DNA from: Planococcus versutus
GTDB lineage: Bacteria; Bacillota; Bacilli; Bacillales_A; Planococcaceae
NCBI RefSeq assembly: GCF_001186155.3
Contig: NZ_CP016540.2
Span: 310,001 to 374,000, forward strand
Reading direction: 5' to 3'
Length of the DNA stretch: 64,000 bases
Shown here in pieces: positions 9,135-18,370 of the stretch. A model generated the notes under the pieces. That model searched no databases, was not told where the DNA came from, and saw only the letters and a program-made list of their open reading frames with translations. The translations under genes and the position numbers were made by a program. How positions within the stretch are numbered: the stretch's first letter is position 1; each line of letters starts with the position of its first letter.

Positions 9135-11522
9135 ATGTTTTCATCAAAAGAAGAGTTTAAAAAATTTTTCATGAATCGTATAGCAGATAAAAGATCACAA
9201 AAAAGTCTAGAGATGGCTTTTGAAACGCTTTGGGAAATGACGCATGAATGGATTCAAGAAAATTGGAATCGAACAAATCAATTATATGAAAAAGAGCCTG
9301 AGAAACAATTGTATTATTTCTCTATTGAGTTTCTTATTGGCCGTGTATTAGGACAAAACCTCGTCAATTTAAATTTTTACGATGTCGTCAAAGAAGGTCT
9401 AGATGAACTAGGCCTTAAACTATCCGAAATTGAAGAACTTGAAGACGAACCAGGTCTTGGTAACGGCGGTTTAGGAAGACTTGCTGCTTGTTTTATGGAT
9501 TCTTTAGCTTCACTTGCATTGCCAGGACACGGTTATGGATTACGGTATAAAGGTGGACTTTTCACACAGCATTTCGTCAATGGCAATCAAACCGAACAAC
9601 CCACAAAATGGATTAAAGAAAAAAACAATGCAGATGCCCGACAAAAAGATTTGGCGGTTGAAGTTGCTTATTATGGAGATGTTCAATTGGTAGTAGGGAC
9701 AGCAGGAGTAAAAAGAACAATAGAAAATCCTGTATGGGTCAAAGCGGTGCCTTATGATTTGCCAATTGTTGGAGCAAACGGTGGTACCATCAATACGCTT
9801 CGTCTTTGGCAGGCAGAAGTATCAGAACGTCCATTTCCTAGCACTAAGGACCATACCGTATATGAGCACGAAACGGCTAAAATCACAGATCGTCTTTATC
9901 CAGACGATTCGCTCGAGAGTGGAAAAATTCTTCGTTTGAAACAGCAATATTTGCTTTGCAGTGCATCGCTCCAGGATTTATTAAGAAATCCTAGTTTTCC
10001 CGTAGAAGAAATACCAGAGAATATTGCCATTCAAATCAACGATACACATCCTGCACTCGCGATCCCAGAATTAATGCGGATCCTCATAGATGACCACTCT
10101 CTTGGATGGGAACAAGCATGGGACATTACCACGCGCACTATTTCCTATACAAATCATACAATTTTAACAGAGGCTATGGAGAAATGGGACTGTCATTTGA
10201 TTCAATCCTTGCTTCCGAGAATTTATTTAATTATTGAGGAAATTGATTTGCGTTTTAAAGAAAGTTTGCAAAATCAAGGGAAAACCGTGGATGTCCTCCG
10301 TAAATTATCGATTATTGAAGAAGGTGTCATTAAGATGGCTGTCTTAGCGGTAGTTGGTAGTTATAAAGTTAATGGCGTTGCCAAATTGCATACAAACATA
10401 TTGAAAAAACGAGAAATGAAAGAGCTAAATGAACAATTTCCGAATAAGTTTCATAATAAAACCAACGGCATTACACACCGAAGATGGTTGATCAAAGCCA
10501 ATCCCGAGTTATCGGAATTGATTACGGAAACAATTGGTGCGCGCTGGGTAAAAGAGCCTGAACGGTTAGATGAATTGCATAGTTTTGCGCAAAATCCATC
10601 ATTTCTTCAAGATTTTCAAGCCGTAAAAAAGTTGAAAAAAGAGCAGTTGATTTATCATTTGCAGCGAGATCAAAATATTGTTGTGGATTCGGCTTCTATT
10701 TTTGATATTCACATCAAGCGTTTTCATGGCTACAAGCGACAGTTGATGAATATTTTACACATTCAAATGTTATACAACCGGATTAAACACGATTCAACTT
10801 ATCGTCCTTATCCTAGAACATTCTTTTTTGGAGGCAAAGCAGCACCGACTTACCATTTTGCAAAACAAGTGATTAAAATGATCAATACAATCGCATCAAA
10901 AGTGAATAATGATCCTTTAGTAAGAGAGCATTTGCACATTGTATTTGTTGAAAATTACAATGTGACGCAAGCGGAATACTTAATCCCGGCAGCTGAAGTA
11001 AGCGAACAAATATCTACTGCTTCAAAAGAAGCTTCAGGTACGGGTAATATGAAGTTGATGATGAATGGAGCATTGACCATTGGGACATTTGATGGGGCGA
11101 ATGTTGAGATGTTTGAACAAGTGGGAGAAGAAAACGCATTTGTTTTTGGGATGCGCGCTGAAGAAATCATGCAATATGAAAAAGAAAAATCTTATAATCC
11201 GAAAGAAATAATTGAAGGAGATCCAGAAATTGCAAAAATGATGCGACAACTAGCAACAGGAAAGTTTACAGATGGAAAAATAAATGCTGATTTTATTGTA
11301 GAACAATTATTGGAAGATAAGGATCCTTATTTTGTGTTAAAAGATATTCATAGCTACGCAAAAGCTCACGAAAAAATATTGAAAGCGTACGACAACCCAA
11401 TGAAATGGGCAGAGATGAGCGTTAAAAATATGGCTGCTTCAGGTATTTTCTCGAGTGATCGTACGATTCAGCAATATTCAGATGATGTTTGGCATTTAAG
11501 CAAAGTTCCCAGTATTCACTAA
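9135..11522 (+). CDS. glgP: Glycogen phosphorylase
   Basis: Releases glucose 1-phosphate from glycogen with PLP as cofactor (GT35). The PLP-binding motif EASGTGNMKLMMNG is present, with the Schiff-base Lys at residue 640, and the N-terminal half has EPGLGNGGLGRLAACFMDS. I start at the ATG at 9135, about 10 nt after AAGGGG; an in-frame GTG at 9126 is too close to that ribosome site. This gives 795 residues, normal for the family. Together with glgBCDA it makes a full synthesis and breakdown operon. It is followed by an SDR gene after 19 nt. Confidence 0.96.
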   Translation: MFSSKEEFKKFFMNRIADKRSQKSLEMAFETLWEMTHEWIQENWNRTNQLYEKEPEKQLYYFSIEFLIGRVLGQNLVNLNFYDVVKEGLDELGLKLSEIEELEDEPGLGNGGLGRLAACFMDSLASLALPGHGYGLRYKGGLFTQHFVNGNQTEQPTKWIKEKNNADARQKDLAVEVAYYGDVQLVVGTAGVKRTIENPVWVKAVPYDLPIVGANGGTINTLRLWQAEVSERPFPSTKDHTVYEHETAKITDRLYPDDSLESGKILRLKQQYLLCSASLQDLLRNPSFPVEEIPENIAIQINDTHPALAIPELMRILIDDHSLGWEQAWDITTRTISYTNHTILTEAMEKWDCHLIQSLLPRIYLIIEEIDLRFKESLQNQGKTVDVLRKLSIIEEGVIKMAVLAVVGSYKVNGVAKLHTNILKKREMKELNEQFPNKFHNKTNGITHRRWLIKANPELSELITETIGARWVKEPERLDELHSFAQNPSFLQDFQAVKKLKKEQLIYHLQRDQNIVVDSASIFDIHIKRFHGYKRQLMNILHIQMLYNRIKHDSTYRPYPRTFFFGGKAAPTYHFAKQVIKMINTIASKVNNDPLVREHLHIVFVENYNVTQAEYLIPAAEVSEQISTASKEASGTGNMKLMMNGALTIGTFDGANVEMFEQVGEENAFVFGMRAEEIMQYEKEKSYNPKEIIEGDPEIAKMMRQLATGKFTDGKINADFIVEQLLEDKDPYFVLKDIHSYAKAHEKILKAYDNPMKWAEMSVKNMAASGIFSSDRTIQQYSDDVWHLSKVPSIH

Positions 11523-11541
11523 TTGCTGAAGGAGTGAAGAT

Positions 11542-12351
11542 ATGGCAGAAAATGCATTTGATAATACGGATTTAAAAGCTTATAAAGCTAGTGGAGTACT
11601 CGCTGACAAAGTAGCGATTGTTACAGGAGCTAGTAGCGGAATCGGCCAAGCTGTAGCAATTGCTTATGCTAAGGAAGGTGCAAAAATAGTCATCGGATAT
11701 CTGGAAGATGAACCAGGCGCTCAAAAAACCATTTCGTTAATTGAGTCTTATGGCGGGCAAGCTAAAGCTTTGGCTGGCGATTTAGGCAAATCGGAGAATT
11801 GTGATAAACTTGTACAATTTACTTTAGCTGAATTTGGTCAAATCGATATTTTGGTTAATAATGCGGGGTATCAATACCCACAAACCTCACCACTCGATAT
11901 CACGGATGAACAATTACTCAAAACGTTTGAAATCAAAGCATTTGCTATGTTTTATTTAACGAGAGCGGCTCTTCCTCATTTAAAAAAAGGGGCTCGCATT
12001 ATTAACACAGCATCGATCAATGCTTATCGAGGTCATTCGGATTTGATCGATTACTCTGGTGCAAATGGTGCGATGGTAGCTATGACACGAGCGCTTGCCC
12101 GTCGATTAGTACGGGAGGAAATTGCAGTAAACGGCATCGCCCCTGGACCGATTTGGACACCGCTTATTACCAAAACGTTTGGTGAGTTAAATCCAAACGT
12201 AGCGGACGATTTTGGTGAAGATGTGCCAGCAGGACGACCGGGTCAACCTTATGAGTTAGTAAAGGCGTATGTGTTTTTAGCAGACTCGCAAAATTCCTAT
12301 ATGACAGGTCAATTTTTGCATATGAATGGCGGAGACTACATGTCTACTTAA
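11542..12351 (+). CDS. SDR family oxidoreductase (YhdF/GSP39-like) with altered catalytic residues
   Basis: A 269-residue short-chain dehydrogenase of the group that holds Bacillus YhdF and general stress protein 39. The Rossmann motif TGASSGIG and the NNAG motif are intact, as is GPIWTPL and the C-terminal SYMTGQ. The catalytic residues are not: Ser158 and Tyr171 are present, but the Lys of YxxxK is Asn175 (YSGAN) and the Asn of the tetrad, expected in the helix after TDEQLLKTF, is Lys132. The gene follows glgP after 19 nt with its own AGGAGTG ribosome site and ends in a strong terminator, so it is probably the last gene of the glycogen operon. Substrate unknown. Confidence 0.85.
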   Translation: MAENAFDNTDLKAYKASGVLADKVAIVTGASSGIGQAVAIAYAKEGAKIVIGYLEDEPGAQKTISLIESYGGQAKALAGDLGKSENCDKLVQFTLAEFGQIDILVNNAGYQYPQTSPLDITDEQLLKTFEIKAFAMFYLTRAALPHLKKGARIINTASINAYRGHSDLIDYSGANGAMVAMTRALARRLVREEIAVNGIAPGPIWTPLITKTFGELNPNVADDFGEDVPAGRPGQPYELVKAYVFLADSQNSYMTGQFLHMNGGDYMST

Positions 12352-12354
12352 CGT

Positions 12355-12387
12355 GCAGACCAAGGGAATTTCCTTGGTCTGCTTTTT
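12355..12387 (+). terminator. Terminator of the glycogen operon
   Basis: Perfect 11-bp stem GCAGACCAAGG / CCTTGGTCTGC with a 6-nt loop and five T, just after the SDR stop codon. No terminator is seen inside the operon before this one. Confidence 0.9.
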
Positions 12388-12436
12388 CATCAGTGCTGAC
12401 CTATGGTAAAATTCACTGAAGAATAGGAGTGAGTTT

Positions 12437-13573
12437 TTGAAAAAGAGCATAGTGTTCTTACTGCTAGCCATCATGGCATTTGTTGTGGTAGTAGTTTTTT
12501 ACATGGGAGATGAACAATCATCAAAAGAAAAGACTGTTAATCAAATCAATCAACAACAAAATCAAAAAAAATCTGAACAGTCGACTATCGTTAAAGACGA
12601 TGAAGATGAAATGCGTGTGCATTACATTGATGTTGGACAAGGAGACGCCACCTTGCTAGAAGTTGACGGGTTTTCGATTTTAATTGATGCAGGGAATTGG
12701 AAGTCAAAAGAAGTAGTGGATTATTTAAAAGAACAAAATATAAAAGATATCGATATTGTCGTCGGAACGCATCCAGATGCCGATCATATTGGACAGCTGG
12801 CGCAAGTTATTGGTGAGTTTGAAGTTGGCGAAGCATGGATGTCTGGTAATTCAAGTTCTTCTGCCACATTTACGAATGCTTTACAAGCAATCGAAGCCAG
12901 TGGAACAGAATATGTTGAGCCGAGAACGGGAGACGTTTACGATGTAGGTCCTCTTGAAATTAAAGTGCTCCATCCAAAAGAAATTACGGGTGACGCGAAC
13001 GAAGAATCTGTGTCATTGAAAATCACTTATGGAGATATTGACTTTATTTTTACAGGAGATGCAGGTGTTAAAGAAGAGCAAGAAATGATTGATACAGGAA
13101 TTGACTTGGATGCGGAAATCTTACATTTAGGACATCATGGTTCGAACACTTCGACAAGTTCAGCCTTTTTACATGCAGTAACTCCGGAAGTTGCTATTTA
13201 TAGTGCGGGCATTGACAATTCATATGGTCATCCGCATGCAGAAGTTATTGCAACCGTTGAAAACACAGGAGCAGAAATTTATGGAACAGACGTTAATGGA
13301 ACGATTATTGTGGAAACAGATGGAGCAGTTTACAGTGTGAAGATGCAGCAAACAGGAGTTCCAATTGAAGGGCAAAATCGGTGTATTGATTTGAATATAG
13401 CTTCCTCTTCAGAGTTACAGGAAATCTCAGGGATCGGCGAGACTTACGCTAAAGCAATAGTGGAACAACGACCATTTAAAAAAATAGAAGAACTCACTGC
13501 CATTAAAGGAATTGGTCTAGGAACAATAGAGGTTATTCAAGAACAAGGATTGGTTTGTATAGGAGGGGAATAA
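12437..13573 (+). CDS. Membrane-anchored MBL-fold hydrolase with C-terminal helix-hairpin-helix (ComEC/ComEA-like parts)
   Basis: A 378-residue protein with an N-terminal membrane anchor (about residues 4-23), a Gln/Lys-rich linker, a metallo-beta-lactamase domain from about residue 58 (HYIDVGQGDATL, the metal motif HPDADH at 112-117, later GHHGSNTSTS) and a C-terminal helix-hairpin-helix pair (about 318-372, LQEISGIGETYAKAI and AIKGIGLGTIEVI). The MBL part is like the hydrolase domain of the competence protein ComEC, the end like ComEA. Likely an extracytoplasmic nuclease-type or DNA-binding hydrolase; this is inference. TTG start 7-8 nt after AGGAGTG. Coupled with the DUF3006 gene 1 nt downstream. 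Confidence 0.85.
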   Translation: MKKSIVFLLLAIMAFVVVVVFYMGDEQSSKEKTVNQINQQQNQKKSEQSTIVKDDEDEMRVHYIDVGQGDATLLEVDGFSILIDAGNWKSKEVVDYLKEQNIKDIDIVVGTHPDADHIGQLAQVIGEFEVGEAWMSGNSSSSATFTNALQAIEASGTEYVEPRTGDVYDVGPLEIKVLHPKEITGDANEESVSLKITYGDIDFIFTGDAGVKEEQEMIDTGIDLDAEILHLGHHGSNTSTSSAFLHAVTPEVAIYSAGIDNSYGHPHAEVIATVENTGAEIYGTDVNGTIIVETDGAVYSVKMQQTGVPIEGQNRCIDLNIASSSELQEISGIGETYAKAIVEQRPFKKIEELTAIKGIGLGTIEVIQEQGLVCIGGE

Positions 13574-13574
13574 G

Positions 13575-13835
13575 ATGAAAGGGATTTTAGACAGGATCGA
13601 AGATTGCAGACTCGCAGTCATTTTAGTAGAAGACGAAGAGCTTGAATTGATTTTGCCTGCTGATCGATTGCCTGAAGGAAGCCAGATCCATTCTTGGTTT
13701 ATCATTGGTTTAGAAAACGACCAATTAGCCATAACGTTAGATACAGAAACCTCTTTTATCAAGGCTAAACAAACGCAAGAATTAATGACACAGCTGAGAA
13801 CAAAGAAAAAAAAGAGTCGCTTTAAGCGAAATTAA
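13575..13835 (+). CDS. DUF3006 family protein
   Basis: Small 86-residue protein of the DUF3006 type: MKGILDRIEDCRLAVILVED, then a middle LPADRLPEGSQ and a basic tail rich in Lys and Arg. DUF3006 proteins are often encoded right after ComEC-like MBL proteins, as here (1 nt from the previous stop), so the two probably work together. No signal peptide, so it would stay in the cytosol while its partner's domain is predicted outside. Function unknown. Confidence 0.8.
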   Translation: MKGILDRIEDCRLAVILVEDEELELILPADRLPEGSQIHSWFIIGLENDQLAITLDTETSFIKAKQTQELMTQLRTKKKKSRFKRN

Positions 13836-13873
13836 AAAGGCCTGGAATCTTTTAAGGATTTCAGACTTTTTTA
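13834..13873 (+). terminator. Terminator after the MBL/DUF3006 pair
   Basis: Imperfect stem CTGGAATC / GGATTTCAG flanked by an A run and T6. It may also serve the converging DUF3219-like gene. Confidence 0.7.
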
Positions 13874-13888
13874 ATTATAGACGTAGAG

Positions 13889-14188
13889 CTAGTTTTGTTC
13901 GATCAATTCTAAATGATAATCAGCTACTTGATTGGGTTTGTACAAATCTGTAATGGATGTAGAATAATCAACGATTGAAGCATCAAATTCTGCCTCTAGA
14001 GTAGGTATGCGTATGTGGAAATGTATTTTATAGAGCAATGTTGCTATGTCGTAATAATCTTCGCTTGTCACTTTAAAGTCAAAAATAATTTTTCGTTTTT
14101 TCTGTTGAGTATCAGATGCCTCAAGCCATTGTTCTTTAAAGTTTAAAGCATGTATTTGCGTGTCATTAATCCAAATGTGCATTGCCAT
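13889..14188 (-). CDS. DUF3219 (YkvR-like) family protein
   Basis: A 99-residue cytosolic protein. The order of motifs, FDFKVTSEDYYDIATLLYK then VDYSTSITDLYKPN and a closing HLELIE, resembles Bacillus YkvR (DUF3219), a family of unknown role. I chose the ATG at 14188 because AGAGGTG lies 9 nt upstream; an in-frame GTG at 14200 sits on top of that ribosome site. It begins 24 nt after the ykvI-like gene on the same strand, so the two probably form one transcript. Confidence 0.65.
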   Translation of the reverse strand: MAMHIWINDTQIHALNFKEQWLEASDTQQKKRKIIFDFKVTSEDYYDIATLLYKIHFHIRIPTLEAEFDASIVDYSTSITDLYKPNQVADYHLELIEQN

Positions 14189-14212
14189 TCTCTCATTCAC
14201 CTCTGTTTTTGA

Positions 14213-15268
14213 TTATTGAGTAAGGCGTAAAGGATTTTTTCGGATGTCGGCTACGATTAAAGCCCCAACTAGGAATAAGCCAAGAAAGCCAATAGTTGGA
14301 TACAAGAGACTGACAAGTTTAGTAAAACCAACAAAGCTTAATATGTAAGCGACACTAACTGTTATGATAATAAAAATGCGCGATTTTACTGTACCCATTA
14401 CAATAAACCGTGCCGAAAATGAGTAAAGCATGCTAACCGCTGTGTTGAAAATCATTCCAAAAAGAATGAGTGACATGATAATGCCAAGCACAGGTGAAAG
14501 GTTGTCAGCAATCTGTAGTAAAGGCATTTCTGCAGTCCGTACAACATCTACTTTAGAGAAAATGGCTAAATGACTTAAAATAATCAATCCACCTAGAATA
14601 AGGCCGCCAATAAGTCCGCCGCGTGCAGCTACTTTCTCATCTTTTTCAGTACCTCCCATTACGATAGCCATTGAAGCTCCCACCGCAATATTAAAGGAAA
14701 CGTAATTGATAGCAGACAAAAACCAATTTGATAAAGCCGAATCTTGTTTGTTAGCAATAGAATCTAATGCTGTAAAAGTAGTATCCATTGTCATTAAGCT
14801 ATAAACAGCTAATACAACAACGGCAATGATTAAAAATGGTGTTATGCTTCCAATGATTGAAATTACTTTGTCTACATTTAGCATAATCGTCAAGATGACT
14901 AAAATTGCCATAACGGTACTGCCAAGAGGTGCAGGTAAATTAAACTGTTGAGAGAAGATAGAACCTGCTCCAGCAATCATCACAACGCCTACGCCAAACA
15001 ACGTTAAGATAATAATGTAGTCAACGATGGTTCCAATTATTTTCCCGCTAATACCGAAAATGGCTTCTTTATGTGATGTTGTTTTCATTCGACTTCCAAG
15101 TCGTGTTAAACTCATTCCCAAATATGCGAATAAGGCGGTAGCAATGATAGCGGCGATAGTCCCCATAGACCCGTGACTAGTAAAGTACTGGAGAACTTCT
15201 TGTCCAGAAGCAAATCCTGCACCTACAATAATACCAACAAAAGCACTTCCCATTTTTAAGCTTTTCAT
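14213..15268 (-). CDS. ykvI: YkvI family membrane transporter
   Basis: A 351-residue, very hydrophobic protein with about ten membrane helices. The start MKSLKMGSAFVGIIVGAGFA with GQEVLQYF is the hallmark of the YkvI family, distant relatives of LeuT-type/APC transporters with the first helix broken by GAGFASG. The substrate is unknown. The ATG at 15268 has a perfect AGGAGG 7 nt upstream; the open frame extends to 15373 but without a ribosome site. It is the first gene of a likely two-gene unit with the DUF3219-like gene. Confidence 0.85.
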   Translation of the reverse strand: MKSLKMGSAFVGIIVGAGFASGQEVLQYFTSHGSMGTIAAIIATALFAYLGMSLTRLGSRMKTTSHKEAIFGISGKIIGTIVDYIIILTLFGVGVVMIAGAGSIFSQQFNLPAPLGSTVMAILVILTIMLNVDKVISIIGSITPFLIIAVVVLAVYSLMTMDTTFTALDSIANKQDSALSNWFLSAINYVSFNIAVGASMAIVMGGTEKDEKVAARGGLIGGLILGGLIILSHLAIFSKVDVVRTAEMPLLQIADNLSPVLGIIMSLILFGMIFNTAVSMLYSFSARFIVMGTVKSRIFIIITVSVAYILSFVGFTKLVSLLYPTIGFLGLFLVGALIVADIRKNPLRLTQ

Positions 15269-15478
15269 GTTGTTCCTCCTTGATGCAAATTGTTTCTGTG
15301 ATGAGTTTTTTAAAAATTTAAAATACCTTATGTGAATATAACAAAAAATAGAGTAGCACTCAATCGAAATCAATGCGACTGCGTATAGTTCACTCTATAT
15401 ACCTATAAGTAAGAGACAGAGTAATCAAGATAGGAAAAGAAGGTCAATTACATTGTCTAGTATACTATTAATACAAAA

Positions 15479-15507
15479 AAGCATCACCGAAAAAATCGGT
15501 GATGCTA
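15479..15507 (-). terminator. Terminator of yflT-like gene
   Basis: 11-bp perfect stem AGCATCACCGA / TCGGTGATGCT, followed on the minus strand by six T, directly after the gene's stop. Confidence 0.9.
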
Positions 15508-15517
15508 GTGTGATCAA

Positions 15518-15847
15518 TTACTTTATATCTTTGTTTGCGATAATAACCAATTTGCCTTTGTCAAGTTCTTCTTCATACTGTTCTGCTTCTTGGTCAGATA
15601 AACCAGCTGCAGCCATTTTAGCACGCAACTCGTCTCCTCTTGAGATAGTCATGTTTTTCATGCTATCCAAGAATCCCTGTTCTTTAATCCCAACATCTTC
15701 CGTGTCTAATGCTTTCGTGATATCTTTGCCACGTTTTTTATCGTGTGCAAATATATAAATATCATCGTGTGTAAATCCTTGTGTTTCTAATTTTTCGATT
15801 TCTGCTTTAGCTTGTAGTGCATTTTCGACTGTCATTTTTAAAGTCAA
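15518..15847 (-). CDS. yflT: General stress protein, YflT-like
   Basis: A 109-residue protein of the heat-induced stress protein YflT family: an N-terminal ferredoxin-like part (VENALQAKAEIEKLETQGF, then DDIYIFAHD) and a charged helical end rich in Glu and Lys. The TTG start at 15847 has GGAGGG 7 nt upstream. A sigma-B type promoter is seen 38-63 nt upstream of the start. The family is known as a sigma-B stress response member, but its molecular role is not known. Confidence 0.85.
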   Translation of the reverse strand: MTLKMTVENALQAKAEIEKLETQGFTHDDIYIFAHDKKRGKDITKALDTEDVGIKEQGFLDSMKNMTISRGDELRAKMAAAGLSDQEAEQYEEELDKGKLVIIANKDIK

Positions 15848-15884
15848 TGTAATCCCTCCAAGTAATTTCGTTCTTGTTATATAT

Positions 15885-15910
15885 ATACCACAACGAATAG
15901 GAGCTTAAAC
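15885..15910 (-). promoter_or_regulatory. Sigma-B type promoter of yflT-like gene
   Basis: On the minus strand GTTTAA, 14 nt, then TGGTAT, against the consensus GTTTAA-N12-15-GGGTAT. One mismatch. It would give a 5' leader of about 30 nt. Confidence 0.65.
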
Positions 15911-15967
15911 AAAAAAGCCAAGAACAATCCGTTATACTAAAAGAAAAGGGAGAGAAGGAGTGATTTT

Positions 15968-16702
15968 TTGAGGGTTATACCGATTGGTATTTGGGGAGGA
16001 TATCCCAATAAAAACGAAGCGACATCAGCATTTTTAATTGAACAAGATGGCTTCCGCTGTTTGGTCGATTGTGGCAGTGGCGTATTAGCAGCTGTTCAAA
16101 ATTATGTAGAGTTGCGTAATTTAGATGCAGTCGTCATTAGTCATTATCATCCTGATCACATAGCAGATATCGGCGTGCTTCAACATGCAGCGATGGTCGG
16201 CATGCAACTAAAAGAATGGAACACACCGTTGATTATTTACGCCCACGACAAAGATTTAGAAGAATTTAAGAAGTTATCTTATAAAGGCGTCACCGAAGGT
16301 CGTGCAATACGAGCAGCAGAAACGCTAGAGCTGGGTCCGTGGCAAGTTTCTTTTTGTGAGACGATTCACCCGGTCTATTGTTTAGCTATGAAATTTACTG
16401 CGGACGGAAAGACTGTGGTATTTACAGCAGATACTAGTTGGAAAAAAGAACTAATCGACTTTTCTCGAGAGAGCGATCTTTTAGTGGCAGAAGCAAATCT
16501 TTACGAAAAACACCTTGGTATCATCCAAGGACATATGAGCGGTAGTCAAGCTGGCAAACTTGCTGAACTCGCGAGTGCGAAGCAATTACTGTTGACCCAC
16601 TTACCGCAATACGGAGAACTTGAAGAAGTTTTAGAAGCCGCCAAGTCTCGTTACACCGGTCAAGTTGAATTTGCTGTTATCGGAAAAACGTATGAAGTTT
16701 GA
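15968..16702 (+). CDS. yhfI: MBL-fold metallo-hydrolase, YhfI-like
   Basis: A 244-residue soluble metallo-beta-lactamase fold protein with the metal motif HYHPDH at residues 59-64, the DTSWKKEL site with metal-bridging Asp, and a late THLPQYG His. Length and pattern match Bacillus YhfI and the RNase Z/ElaC branch of small hydrolases. The TTG start follows GGAGTGATTTT. It stands alone, divergent from the yflT-like gene. Substrate unknown. Confidence 0.8.
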   Translation: MRVIPIGIWGGYPNKNEATSAFLIEQDGFRCLVDCGSGVLAAVQNYVELRNLDAVVISHYHPDHIADIGVLQHAAMVGMQLKEWNTPLIIYAHDKDLEEFKKLSYKGVTEGRAIRAAETLELGPWQVSFCETIHPVYCLAMKFTADGKTVVFTADTSWKKELIDFSRESDLLVAEANLYEKHLGIIQGHMSGSQAGKLAELASAKQLLLTHLPQYGELEEVLEAAKSRYTGQVEFAVIGKTYEV

Positions 16703-16797
16703 CGCGTGACAGCTATGACGTAACAGGCAGATAGTTTGTATATCAACTATTTTCCTTTTATTCTTAAAGCTGTATATAGAATGAAAGGAAGATGAAA

Positions 16798-17820
16798 ATG
16801 TTACAACCCATAGATACATTTCCAGTTTCAGTTCTAGATCTTGTGCCGGTTCGCGAAGGAGGAACAACTAAAGACGCCTTGGAAGAGATGATCGCGATTG
16901 CACAGCATGTGGAAAAGCTTGGCTATAAAAGATTTTGGCTTTCAGAGCATCACAACACAGCCACTCTAGCAAGTTCTGCTACAGCAATCTTAATTTCAAA
17001 AGTACTTGACCATACAGAAACAATTCAAGTAGGGTCAGGTGGCATTATGTTGCCCAACCATACACCGCTTGTTGTTGCAGAACAATTTGGTACGTTGGAA
17101 ACCATGCATCCTGGTCGCTTAAATCTAGGTCTTGGGCGAGCTCCAGGAACGGACATGCAAACAGCGCATGCACTTCGCAGAACCACTCAAGAAACAGCCT
17201 TTGCATTTCCACAAGACGTAGTAGAATTGCAAAATTATTTAAAGCCAATTGGAGAACAAGGACCTGTAAGAGCGCATCCAGGTGTGGGAACTTCAGTGCC
17301 TGTTTATATCCTAGGGTCTAGTACATCTAGTGCTCAGCTTGCTGCGCGTATGGGACTGCCCTACGTATTTGCTGCCCATTTTGCACCGCAACAAGTAGAG
17401 CAAGCGCTACAAATTTACCGAAGCGAGTTCCAGCCTTCTGAATATTTAAGTGAACCATATGTGATGGTTTGCGTAAACGTCATTGGGGCAATGACCAATG
17501 AAGAAGCGGGAAAATTAGCTACTTCTAGTGACCAGTTCTATTTAAACGTCATAAGAGGAAGTAAAGAGTTATTAAAAGCACCGATTGAGACGATGGATGG
17601 ACAATGGAGCTATCGTGAAGAAATGATGGTACGCGGCATGTCGCAATATACATTCACCGGTACTGAAGAATTAATTAGCGAACGCTTGGGAAAATTTGTT
17701 TCTCGATTACAGATTGACGAAATTGTTGCAGTTTCTTATATTTACGACCAAGAAAAAAGAAAGCGTTCATTTGAAATTCTAAAACAAGCGACCGCTCATT
17801 TCAAAGTGGCAACTCGTTAA
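16798..17820 (+). CDS. LLM class flavin-dependent oxidoreductase
   Basis: Luciferase-like monooxygenase fold of 340 residues, using reduced FMN (F420 use is less likely in this lineage). Family landmarks are DLVPVREGG near the start, [42 protein letters not shown], and [13 protein letters not shown] at 16798 is 8 nt from AAAGGA; the upstream ATG at 16792 is only 2-3 nt from it. Single gene with its own terminator. The substrate cannot be read from the sequence. Confidence 0.88.
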   Translation: MLQPIDTFPVSVLDLVPVREGGTTKDALEEMIAIAQHVEKLGYKRFWLSEHHNTATLASSATAILISKVLDHTETIQVGSGGIMLPNHTPLVVAEQFGTLETMHPGRLNLGLGRAPGTDMQTAHALRRTTQETAFAFPQDVVELQNYLKPIGEQGPVRAHPGVGTSVPVYILGSSTSSAQLAARMGLPYVFAAHFAPQQVEQALQIYRSEFQPSEYLSEPYVMVCVNVIGAMTNEEAGKLATSSDQFYLNVIRGSKELLKAPIETMDGQWSYREEMMVRGMSQYTFTGTEELISERLGKFVSRLQIDEIVAVSYIYDQEKRKRSFEILKQATAHFKVATR

Positions 17821-17863
17821 TTGTCTTTCGACTAAGGTTTCTCTTAATGCATTTAGAAAGTAG

Positions 17864-17894
17864 AAGCTGGTCCTTTACAGAACTAGCTTTTTTA
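17864..17894 (+). terminator. Terminator after the LLM oxidoreductase gene
   Basis: 8-bp stem AAGCTGGT / ACTAGCTT (one G-T pair) followed by a T run. Confidence 0.75.
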
Positions 17895-18003
17895 CTCATG
17901 TGTCGTTGTAGATAGTAGAAAAGAATTGCCATGAAATGTTCACCTTCCATAAAAGTATAGAAGCTTGAATGATGTATAATGAAATGAAACTTGAGGTTTA
18001 AAG

Positions 18004-18288
18004 GTGGGAACTAACGAAATGGATTTTTTATATTTTCCTGAAGACAAGTCAGAGTATATCCCTGGGATTATTTCTGTCGTTATTATATTTATTTTGTCCA
18101 TACTGATTGTGCGGTTATTAACTAAAGCTTCCCGCAAGCAAGTGAAGAAGTTAGAAGAGCAAGGATATCCAGTTGTTTACAAAGATGGTTTGGATGTTAA
18201 AAATGTAGATGATAACAGTTCAGAACTAAAAAAAACACAAGCTAATGCAGATGAGCAAAAACGGATGCACGATAACAAAGAGACCTGA
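18004..18288 (+). CDS. Small single-pass membrane protein, hypothetical
   Basis: A 94-residue protein with a short outside N-terminus, one membrane helix (about residues 20-40, IISVVIIFILSILIVRLLT) and a charged cytosolic tail with KQVKKLEEQGYPVVYK. No family recognised. The start may be GTG at 18004 (GAGG 7 nt upstream) or ATG at 18019 (AGGTGGG about 10 nt upstream). Its stop codon lies in the loop of the following terminator. Confidence 0.65.
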   Translation: MGTNEMDFLYFPEDKSEYIPGIISVVIIFILSILIVRLLTKASRKQVKKLEEQGYPVVYKDGLDVKNVDDNSSELKKTQANADEQKRMHDNKET

Positions 18289-18309
18289 CAACTGTTGGGT
18301 CTCTTTTTA
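18280..18309 (+). terminator. Terminator overlapping the stop of the small membrane protein gene
   Basis: Stem GAGACC / GGTCTC followed by five T. The stop TGA lies in the loop. Confidence 0.75.
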
Positions 18310-18370
18310 TGTTGTCAAAAGGTATATACTTAAACCAATTGATAAGAACAAAAGAGTGGAGACTGGGCTT

